A stretch of DNA of 39,271 nucleotides, taken from positions 1 to 39,271 of the forward strand of contig NZ_JAMXFC010000004.1 in NCBI RefSeq assembly GCF_025370755.1, read 5' to 3'. The position numbers and the translations under genes were made by a program. How positions within the stretch are numbered: position 1 is the first letter of the stretch; the number at the start of each line of letters is the position of its first letter. Shown in pieces: positions 1-6,352 of the stretch. The notes beneath the pieces are model-generated. The model saw nothing but the letters and a program-made list of their open reading frames with translations, made no database searches and had not been told where the DNA came from. This DNA comes from Laspinema sp. D2d (GTDB lineage: Bacteria > Cyanobacteriota > Cyanobacteriia > Cyanobacteriales > Laspinemataceae).

Positions 1-77
1 AAATCGCTGGAACCCTTTATGGGCAAAGGTTTTTAAAAAATAAAAACTCAGCAATTAAACCTGCGGAATGTGGGTTA
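1..77 (+). repeat. Left arm of 77-bp perfect inverted repeat
   Basis: Positions 1-77 are the exact reverse complement of 614-690. Base 1 pairs with base 690, and pairing stops after base 77 (78 is t, 613 is c). The repeat may extend left beyond the window. It immediately flanks the transposase remnant. Confidence 0.9.
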
Positions 78-613
78 TAAAGTCCTCCTAATGCAGCAAC
101 TGGAAAAGCCCAAACTTTTCGAGTTTCAATTCGGCTATGTGCGGATTCTGTATTTTGATTTTCCTGAATTTCAATCCCTTCAAATTGATTGATTCTTGCC
201 TGTTTGAATCAATTATTGACTTGATTATAAAGAGTGAGATGATTACTTTTTAAGGTGACCACATAATTGGCATTTTTTTGATGAATTAGCCGAATTATTT
301 CAGTTTGAGTCCCCATAGCGTCCATTGTAATAGTCGCTCCGGTGATCTCTATTAATTCTAAGAGGGCACCGAATAGCTGTAATTTCATTGGAATGATTTT
401 CAACCTTAACCTGTCCGAGTACCAACCGATTTTCAGTGGCCCAAGCTGTAACTAAATGTAAGTTTTTTATCCCGTTTTCTCGGTCATAAGACCCTCTAAG
501 TGTTTTTCCATCAATGGAAATAACTTGTTGGATAACTGGCCCAATTAATTGCTGAACCCATAAGGTTAATTTTTGTTCTAAAATTTGGGGGTCCAACTTT
601 TCAAAGACCCTTC
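78..613 (-). pseudogene. ISAs1-family transposase, degraded fragment
   Basis: Remnant of a DDE transposase of the ISAs1 (H-repeat-associated) family. Read on the minus strand, it contains the family landmarks ISIDGKTLRGS, then TENRLVLGQVKVENHSNEITAI, then TITMDAMGTQTEI with ANYVVTLK and finally RIETRKVWAF. These lie in two frames, with a frameshift near 365-373, followed by an in-frame TGA at 209-211 about 45 codons before the remnant ends. Both the N-terminal and the C-terminal parts of a normal protein of about 370 residues are missing. The coding remnant stops where the flanking 77-bp inverted repeats begin. It cannot make an active transposase. The family assignment is from motifs only but is quite secure. 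Confidence 0.8.
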
Positions 614-690
614 TAACCCACATTCCGCAGGTTTAATTGCTGAGTTTTTATTTTTTAAAAACCTTTGCCCATAAAGGGTTCCAGCGATTT
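614..690 (-). repeat. Right arm of 77-bp perfect inverted repeat
   Basis: Exact reverse complement of 1-77. It contains the sequence cccacattccgcagg at 617-631, and a related tggaatgtggga occurs again at 930-941. The arm interrupts what should be the transposase N-terminus, so it is either foreign to the transposase gene or an inverted duplication of one element end. Confidence 0.9.
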
Positions 691-743
691 TATAGAAAAT
701 CTAGGGGAACGATGGTCCTTACTGTAACCGGAGTTTTTTGGGC

Positions 744-765
744 TTATTGAGAATATTCTCAATAA
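744..765. repeat. 22-bp perfect palindrome
   Basis: The 11-base half ttattgagaat is followed at once by its reverse complement, with no spacer. A small hairpin (GCACT, 5-nt loop, AGTGC) follows at 771-785, and another (CCATTT, CTTAA, AAATGG) lies at 860-876. This concentration of dyads next to an IS remnant suggests further transposon-derived DNA. Confidence 0.7.
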
Positions 766-840
766 AAACTGCACTTTTTGAGTGCTTGCTCCGATGGAGG
801 GAGTTATAGAGCCCGTTCTACAGAAAATAGCTGAAAACAT

Positions 841-1305
841 TATAGTTCAAGGTTTATAGCCATTTCTTAAAAATGGTTGCTTCAGCCAAAAAACTTGCGG
901 AGACATTCTGGCTAAGTATTTTTACTTATGTGGAATGTGGGATGGATCCCCGACCTGTCCGGCGATCGCCCCCGCAGAGGAACCCCAGATTGGAGAATAG
1001 ACGGGGCCCAGTCCAAAAAAAAGCCTGAAGTATGAAGCACACAGCTTCACGCTTCAGGCACTCAGGAAATGAGAACTGATGAATGCTTTCACATCCCTTC
1101 CGGTTACCTTTCCAGATAATTTAGGGGTGAAGATTTCGAGAAATCAGTCGGGGAAATTCCAGAGTTTAGGATACGGGTACAGGATGAGAAAGAGAAACCG
1201 GGTTTGTTGGTAATCCAGTTGAGGTAAACCCCAGTTTTTTGTCTTTTGTATTCAGAACATTATTATCTTCTTAGGAAGCCGGTACTTGATGAAATGTCAG
1301 AAGGA
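841..1305. other. Non-coding stretch next to the IS remnant
   Basis: No credible gene on either strand. It holds the short dyads described at 860-876, one HIP1 site at 962-969 and the terminator at 1015-1059. An agaaaccgggttt dyad at about 1192-1206 resembles gaaaccaggtttc at about 31340-31353, which suggests a dispersed short palindrome. Confidence 0.6.
1015..1059 (-). terminator. Rho-independent terminator of the sigma/anti-sigma/Spy operon
   Basis: On the minus strand, a stem GCCTGAAG/CTTCAGGC stacked on TGAAGC/GCTTCA encloses a 5-nt loop (1023-1059). It is followed directly by eight T residues (the A-run at 1015-1022 on the plus strand). It lies about 250 bp downstream of the stop codon of the Spy-like gene, in the correct orientation. 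Confidence 0.85.
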
Positions 1306-1893
1306 TTACTGTCCCGGTTCACCCATGTTGGATCCGGGCCGATTTCCCCGGCCATTCCCATTATTGCCTTGACGGTTCTGATTGCCTTGACGGTTCTGAT
1401 TGCCTTGACGGTTCTCGCGGTTTTGGCGACGCTCTTGCATTAATTGAGCAAACTGCTGCCGTTGTTCTGGAGTGAGAACATTGCGGATGGCTAACATTTG
1501 CTCGAACTGCATTTGTCCCATTTGTTGTCGGGCCTGGAGAATTTGGTTGTGTTGATTCCGGAGGTCATTATCGCTGGTATTGCCGCTCATCATTTCACCC
1601 ATACGCTCCATACTTTGACGCATTTGTTCTCGGCGGTCTTCCATCTGAGTTTGGTAGCGATCGCGAATGGTTTGGATTTCTTGCTGTTGCTCAGGTGTGA
1701 GATTTAACTGTTCGAGCCAGCCATCTTTTCCGGCCCATTCCTCGCCCCCATCCGAACCTCGACCTGGATTGTTTCCCCCGGGACGCTGGGTGATTATTTG
1801 TTCTCCAAAGCTTTGCGGTGCAGCATAAGCGGCAGTGGTAGTGCCCAAGGCAAGCATTAAAGCAGCTAACAAGGAAAGACGATAGGTAGACAT
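1306..1893 (-). CDS. Periplasmic Spy/CpxP-like (LTXXQ) protein
   Basis: Predicted secreted 195-residue protein of the Spy/CpxP/ZraP superfamily, whose members act as periplasmic chaperones or stress and metal sensors. Residues 1-24 form a signal peptide ending AAYA. The mature part is helical, Gln/Arg/Met-rich, and carries two LTPEQ motifs (LNLTPEQQQEI and VLTPEQRQQF), the hallmark of the LTXXQ family. The C-terminal tail is an Asn/Arg/Gly-rich low-complexity extension containing a short tandem repeat. The start is supported by a GTGAGG ribosome-binding site upstream of ATG. It lies 142 bp downstream of an anti-sigma gene on the same strand and has its own promoter-like sequence at 1944-1973. 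By analogy with CnrX of the CnrYXH system, it may sense envelope stress for the sigma factor; that role is inference. Confidence 0.85.
   Translation of the reverse strand: MSTYRLSLLAALMLALGTTTAAYAAPQSFGEQIITQRPGGNNPGRGSDGGEEWAGKDGWLEQLNLTPEQQQEIQTIRDRYQTQMEDRREQMRQSMERMGEMMSGNTSDNDLRNQHNQILQARQQMGQMQFEQMLAIRNVLTPEQRQQFAQLMQERRQNRENRQGNQNRQGNQNRQGNNGNGRGNRPGSNMGEPGQ
1363..1416. repeat. 18-bp tandem repeat, three copies, within the Spy-like gene
   Basis: The unit attgccttgacggttctg occurs at 1363-1380 and 1381-1398 and, with divergence at its end, at 1399-1416. On the coding strand each unit encodes the hexapeptide NRQGNQ of the disordered tail. In-frame unit gain or loss would alter only tail length. 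Confidence 0.9.
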
Positions 1894-1943
1894 AATTAAA
1901 GCCTCACTTAATTTGCAATATAGAGAGTTTTTAGAGTTAAACC

Positions 1944-1973
1944 TTTAGACCCGATTTTAGATAAAAAGGTTGC
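1944..1973 (-). promoter_or_regulatory. Candidate ECF-type promoter of the Spy-like gene
   Basis: On the minus strand, AACCTTT is followed after 12 bp by GGGTCTAAA. The same two blocks at the same spacing occur upstream of the sigma gene (3066-3095). The layout matches the general ECF pattern of an AAC-containing -35 and a GTC/TCTA -10. The predicted start would give a leader of roughly 40-45 nt before the ATG at 1893. Confidence 0.5.
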
Positions 1974-2035
1974 TTGATTAACGTGAAGTTTGGGAAGGTC
2001 AACCAGGACGAATGAAATTAATTTTTGTCCTTGAA

Positions 2036-2407
2036 TTAATCAGTTTCTAAGGGCGGACTGCTTTCTTCTTCCACAAAAATAAAATCCGTTGAAGGGTCCA
2101 ACATTTCATCTTGCAAAAGACCATTCCAGGTATATTCCATGAAGGCTTCAATTTGAGCTAAATCACTAGCCGGAGTCGGAGAAAATAGCCTAGTTTTAAT
2201 CCCCCAAAAACCCAGAGAGGCACTAGCAGCAATTACCGGGACCATCAACCATAGGATGCGCGGAGAATAACGCCTTGACCTTAGCCGATCGCTCGTAAGG
2301 GCGGCTAGAATTCGTTCTTCTAATTGCGGAGAAGCCGGGGGAATATCCGGGCGATATTGACGTAAAAATTTTACAAGACCCTCGGGTTTTTCTGGGGGTT
2401 GGTTCAT
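2036..2407 (-). CDS. Single-pass membrane anti-sigma factor
   Basis: Small 123-residue protein inferred to be the anti-sigma partner of the ECF sigma factor directly upstream. The cytoplasmic N-terminal part (1-50) contains PQLEERILAAL, typical of such cyanobacterial partners. It is followed by one predicted transmembrane helix (about residues 51-70, ILWLMVPVIAASASLGFWGI) and a short acidic outer tail ending EEESSPPLETD. No zinc-binding HxxxCxxC motif is present, so it is not a ZAS-type anti-sigma protein. Its ATG overlaps the sigma gene stop as ATGA, indicating translational coupling. Primary sequence is poorly conserved in such proteins, so the call rests on topology, size and context. Confidence 0.75.
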   Translation of the reverse strand: MNQPPEKPEGLVKFLRQYRPDIPPASPQLEERILAALTSDRLRSRRYSPRILWLMVPVIAASASLGFWGIKTRLFSPTPASDLAQIEAFMEYTWNGLLQDEMLDPSTDFIFVEEESSPPLETD

Positions 2408-3045
2408 AGTTGCACTCCTTCAGATTCCAGAAATTTTCGCATAGATGATCGGGCATGAAACAACCGGGATTTAACCGTTCCCACCGGGATGTTCATAATT
2501 TGAGCGACCTCTTTTTGGGGGAGATCTTCGAGGTCATGAAGAACCAAAACCGCCCGATGCTCAAAACTTAAACCGTCTAATCCTCGTTGGACTAAATCCT
2601 GGTAATGTAAGTGCATTAAATCGGGAGTTTCGGACTGGGGAGGCCGATCGCTGCTACTGTCCTCTTGGAGTAAGGCGATGGATCCTCGATGTTGGGCTTG
2701 TTCTTTGACAAAACCTTGACGGCGATCGGTGGCAACATTCCAGGTAATCCGATACAGCCAAGTGGAGAAGTAGGCGGGTTGCCTGAGTTTCGGTAATCCT
2801 TTCCAGACCTTTAAAAACACCTCCTGTACCAAATCATCGATCTCTGGTGCCCCACAGAGTTGGTAAAGGGTCGAGCGCACCTGATGTTGATAGCGCCGGT
2901 ACAGCTGACCAAAACAGTCCTGGTGCAAGAGGCGATCGCCTCCAGGGAAATCCCTGTTTTGACAACACTTTACCAGGTCCGAATCGGATGGCTCCTTTGT
3001 AAATACCTTTGCTGACACGGTGAGCACCTGTGACTTTTTCCTCAA
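2404..3045 (-). CDS. ECF-type RNA polymerase sigma factor
   Basis: Group 4 (ECF) sigma-70 factor of 213 residues that directs RNA polymerase to stress promoters. Region 2 spans about residues 45-112, with the characteristic DDLVQEVFLKVWKGL and FSTWLYRITWNVATDRRQ. Region 4 spans about 157-208, with the helix-turn-helix PQKEVAQIMNIPVGTVKSRL. Regions 1 and 3 are absent, as expected. The frame opens with TTG at 3045; a GTG at 3027-3025 with GAGG upstream is a possible alternative start. The gene overlaps the anti-sigma gene by 4 bp. A promoter-like sequence matching that of the Spy-like gene lies at 3066-3095, suggesting autoregulation. The arrangement resembles cyanobacterial SigG-type loci, but that specific identity is not proven here. 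Confidence 0.9.
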   Translation of the reverse strand: MRKKSQVLTVSAKVFTKEPSDSDLVKCCQNRDFPGGDRLLHQDCFGQLYRRYQHQVRSTLYQLCGAPEIDDLVQEVFLKVWKGLPKLRQPAYFSTWLYRITWNVATDRRQGFVKEQAQHRGSIALLQEDSSSDRPPQSETPDLMHLHYQDLVQRGLDGLSFEHRAVLVLHDLEDLPQKEVAQIMNIPVGTVKSRLFHARSSMRKFLESEGVQL

Positions 3046-3065
3046 GGATGTGGGAATTCTGAGGG

Positions 3066-3095
3066 TTTAGACCCTAGGGTACATTTAAAGGTTCA
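3066..3095 (-). promoter_or_regulatory. Candidate autoregulatory ECF promoter
   Basis: On the minus strand, TGAACCTTT and GGGTCTAAA are separated by 12 bp. The blocks AACCTTT and GGGTCTAAA and their spacing are identical to those at 1944-1973. The -10-like block ends 20 bp before the TTG start at 3045, giving a short leader. It contains a small dyad gggtttagaccc (3063-3074). Confidence 0.5.
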
Positions 3096-3613
3096 AACTC
3101 TCAGGTTAGGATACTGAAGGAGATCAAGGAATCCTAAATGTTAGGGCATCTAAGTCCCACTACGCCCCAGATGAGGGGTTACTGGCAATTTCTCTCATCC
3201 TAGGACGTCGGTTCACTCGGGGCAAAATGACAGGGTTTCTTCACAAAAACTTGATGCCTTTGTTGCCTGAACGATAAGTTAGCAACCGGGTTGGTTGTTC
3301 CATTTCTGTTCTTTAATCCCTCCCTCGAAGCTCTAGGGTAGCTCTCCCGGGAGTGAAGTGGCGCATTGTTGACCCACTATGGGTCTAAACTATGTCATAT
3401 TTTTGGGAATCCCAGAAAATTATCCCACCCGGGTGAGGGAGCGAATTTTGTACCCCAGCGTCTCATGGACTGGAGTTCAACTAACGGTGTGATTTTTAAA
3501 ATAAGGCCGCTTTGATGGAGGGTTCTGAGTTAAGCTAGACAGAGCACAGAAAGAGTTTAATAAAAGATTAAGGATTAACTTGACGCGGCAAGTAGGACTA
3601 GAGGAGCAAACCA
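3096..3613. other. Divergent intergenic region
   Basis: Non-coding stretch between the sigma operon (minus) and the histidine kinase (plus). A perfect dyad GACCCA-cta-TGGGTC lies at 3371-3385 and runs into another GGGTCTAAA (3381-3389, plus strand). A TTGACC lies at 3369-3374. A strong ribosome-binding site GAGGAG sits at 3601-3606, 7 nt before the kinase ATG. No other gene is evident. Confidence 0.6.
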
Positions 3614-6043
3614 ATGACATTCACGCTTAAAAAACTGTATGGGAAAAAAGAAATCCGGTTGGCAATTGAGGGGTGTGTAACGGCACTGGAGAGCCCGATC
3701 GCCCTTCTGGATGCAGGAGGGGCGGTGATTGTAGGTGAGTCCGATGCAAATTTCAGTAAATACCCCGTTGTGGTCAATGGAGAACTGATCGGATGGGTTT
3801 GTGGGGAGGAAAAAGTCTGTGCGATCGCCTCAATGATTTCTTGTTTGGCAACCCAAGAGGTGGAAAAAAAAGCGTTAGCCCGAGAAGTTCTAGGAAAATA
3901 TCGAGAGTTAACTTTACTCTATAACATTTCCGAAAAAATAATCGGAAGTTTAGATATTAAAGAGGTTGCAGCGATTGTGCTAGAAGAAGCTCAACGCGGC
4001 ATTAAAGCCAGTAGCGGGGCCGTCATGTTATGGGAGGAAGAGAGCGATCGCCTAGAATCAATTGAAACATTTGGTCCCGCCGGAGACTGTTTCAGCGACT
4101 TAGAAGCCACGGCAACTCTGGTGAATCGGTCCGTGGAGACGGGACGCGGAGAAATTGTCAATGATATTGTCTGGGATTTGGTCCCCCAAGCGGGACCCCA
4201 TGAACCCCCAGGCATCAGCGCTGTGATGTGCGTTCCCCTGAAAACGAAAGAAAAAGTCATCGGGGCGATCGCGATCGGGAACATTGAATCCCTCGGCTAT
4301 ACCGCTGAAGATTTAAAGTTGCTCAGTGCCTTAGCCTCCCAAGCGGCGAGTGCGATCGCAGCTTTAGCCCACGAAAACAAACTCAAAGAAAGCCGCAGAC
4401 AGGCGATCTTATTTCGCTTGGCTACCCAAATTCGCCAGTCTCTGGAACTGAGTAGTATCTTAGAAACAGCGGTAACCGAAATTCGTGACCTGTTACGGGT
4501 CGATCGCTGTTTGTTCGCCTGGTATAAACCGGAGAAATCAGACATAAGGTCCTGGGAATCGACCGAACCGGACCAGAGGCCCCTAGAAGAGTCTTCAACC
4601 CAGTCCTTACGACACCATTCCGCTCATCTCACTCACTTAACCCTACATACCTCGGACTATTGGCAAGTGATTAACGAAGCCAAACATCCCGCTTTACCCA
4701 GTGTGCTGGGCGACTACGCCACCAGCGAAGTCGGGGGACTGGCATCGAAACTGTTGCAAATGGAGATTGTGCGAGTTGATGATGTGACGAAATTAACAGA
4801 TTCGGTGATGCGGCAGTTTTTTCTTAAACAAGATGTTAGCTCTATTTTAGCCGTTCCCATCGAGACTCGCCTGGGGAAAAGGGGGTTTGTGGCCTGTGCC
4901 AATAGTAGCAAAATTCGGCCTTGGAGTGATGATGAAATCCAACTTTTAGAAGCTGTGGGCAATCAACTGGCGATCGCCATTGACCAAGCGGAACTGTATC
5001 AACACAGTCTGCACAGTGCTCAAGTGGCCCGAGAAAAAGCTGAAGAACTGGAAAAAACTTTAGTGGAATTACAGCAAACTGAAGCCCAATTAGTCCAGAG
5101 TGAAAAAATGTCTGGACTCGGACAGTTGGTGGCTGGAATTGCTCATGAAATTAATAATCCGGTTAATTTTATTCATGGCAATTTGGTTCATGTGAACAAC
5201 TATACTTTAGAACTGTTGACCGTTCTCAATCTCTACCAAAAATACTATCCTGAACCCGTACCGGAACTGGAAGAGGCCATCCAAGAAATGGATGTAGAGT
5301 TTCTGATGGATGATTTGCCCAAATTGCTCTCCAGTATGAAGTTAGGCACAGACCGAATTCGGGCGATCGTCCAAAGTCTGCGAATCTTCTCTCGCGTGGA
5401 TGAATCCGACATGAAGCGGGCTAATATTCGGGACGGGATTGAGAGTACCTTAATGATTTTACAGCACCGTTTAAATGCTCAACCGGGACGGCTGCCGATT
5501 CAACTGATTTTTGAAGATGGGGACCTGCCTCTAGTGGAGTGCTATCCGGGTCAACTGAATCAAGTCTTTATGAACTTAATCGCCAATGCAATTGATGCCT
5601 TGGAAGAAGCAATGGCATCGGGCAAAGGGAGTACCTCCTCCACCTTGCCGACCCTGCGGATTCGGACAGAACAGATTGATTTTCCTGCCTTAGAACCCGA
5701 TGGCGGCCCCTTGGAAAAGGCCGGTTCTCCTCGGGTTCGGATCACGATTGCTGACAATGGAATTGGCATGACAGAAGCCGTGCATCGGCGACTTTTTGAC
5801 CCCTTTTTCACCACCAAAGCCGTCGGGAAAGGCACCGGACTGGGGTTATCCATCAGCTATCAGATTGTTGTCGAGAAACACCGAGGAACATTAGAGTGTA
5901 TTTCTCAACCGCATCAAGGGGCAGAATTTATCATTGAGCTGCCAATTTTCCAGTCCCAAAACCAAGCTAAGTTGAGTTTTTTTGACCAGAATACCGGAGT
6001 TGGAGAGCCTAAAAGTAGGGTCCATCACATCCAAAATTGCTAA
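3614..6043 (+). CDS. GAF-GAF sensor histidine kinase
   Basis: Soluble sensor histidine kinase of 809 residues with no transmembrane helix. Order: an N-terminal domain of about 90 residues (with VVVNGELIGWVCGEE), GAF 1 (about 98-245), GAF 2 (about 265-460, starting RRQAILFRLATQIRQSLEL), a short coiled coil (about 465-495), then the kinase core. The H-box is GLGQLVAGIAHEINNP, with phospho-acceptor His511. A long helical dimerisation segment follows. The ATPase domain has an N-box (NLIANAID, Asn654), G1 DNGIGM (Asp714), the F-box DPFFTTK and G2 GKGTGLGLSISY (from 738). No obvious bilin-binding Cys was seen in the GAF domains, so the ligand is unknown. A clear GAGGAG ribosome-binding site sets the start. 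It precedes two giant kinases on the same strand and has a paralog at 21906-24314. Confidence 0.92.
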   Translation: MTFTLKKLYGKKEIRLAIEGCVTALESPIALLDAGGAVIVGESDANFSKYPVVVNGELIGWVCGEEKVCAIASMISCLATQEVEKKALAREVLGKYRELTLLYNISEKIIGSLDIKEVAAIVLEEAQRGIKASSGAVMLWEEESDRLESIETFGPAGDCFSDLEATATLVNRSVETGRGEIVNDIVWDLVPQAGPHEPPGISAVMCVPLKTKEKVIGAIAIGNIESLGYTAEDLKLLSALASQAASAIAALAHENKLKESRRQAILFRLATQIRQSLELSSILETAVTEIRDLLRVDRCLFAWYKPEKSDIRSWESTEPDQRPLEESSTQSLRHHSAHLTHLTLHTSDYWQVINEAKHPALPSVLGDYATSEVGGLASKLLQMEIVRVDDVTKLTDSVMRQFFLKQDVSSILAVPIETRLGKRGFVACANSSKIRPWSDDEIQLLEAVGNQLAIAIDQAELYQHSLHSAQVAREKAEELEKTLVELQQTEAQLVQSEKMSGLGQLVAGIAHEINNPVNFIHGNLVHVNNYTLELLTVLNLYQKYYPEPVPELEEAIQEMDVEFLMDDLPKLLSSMKLGTDRIRAIVQSLRIFSRVDESDMKRANIRDGIESTLMILQHRLNAQPGRLPIQLIFEDGDLPLVECYPGQLNQVFMNLIANAIDALEEAMASGKGSTSSTLPTLRIRTEQIDFPALEPDGGPLEKAGSPRVRITIADNGIGMTEAVHRRLFDPFFTTKAVGKGTGLGLSISYQIVVEKHRGTLECISQPHQGAEFIIELPIFQSQNQAKLSFFDQNTGVGEPKSRVHHIQNC

Positions 6044-6067
6044 AATTTTTTGAGTGTTCTATAGTAA

Positions 6068-6352
6068 AGAATCAATATCCGTCGCCAAACATTTAGGGGT
6101 GCAGCATCTACGAAATCTCTCGAAATCGGTGCAACAAGCAGACGGTTCCGAGGCGCTTATCTACAAGACGGTATTTTGTTGGTTCTCGATGTCCTGATCT
6201 CCGGAGCGATCGCTGTGGCGATCACAACAGGGAGTTTAGGGGCGATCGCACTGATCTTTAAAGCAGCGATCGCCCGAATTATCCTTCTAAAATTACCTAA
6301 TCTCCATGACTCATCCGCAAATTTCTCTCTCCATTCCCGGCTATCAAATCAC
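6068..6352 (+). other. Open frame without ATG between two kinase genes
   Basis: After a TAA at 6065-6067 one frame stays open for 95 codons and runs 48 bp into the start of the next gene in a different frame. Its translation is protein-like: RRFRGAYLQDG, then a hydrophobic segment from LLVLDVLISGAIAVAI onward, ending in ILLKLPNLHD. There is no ATG; the first plausible start is TTG at 6176. Three HIP1 sites (6206-6270) account for the repeated AIA tripeptides, so some of the apparent hydrophobicity may be a by-product. It could be a gene remnant or an unusual small membrane protein; function unknown. Confidence 0.3.

Noticed and set aside
655-840. Open frame of 61 codons, minus strand
   Set aside because: It runs from palindrome-rich DNA into the inverted-repeat arm; no similarity to a transposase N-terminus and no ribosome-binding site.
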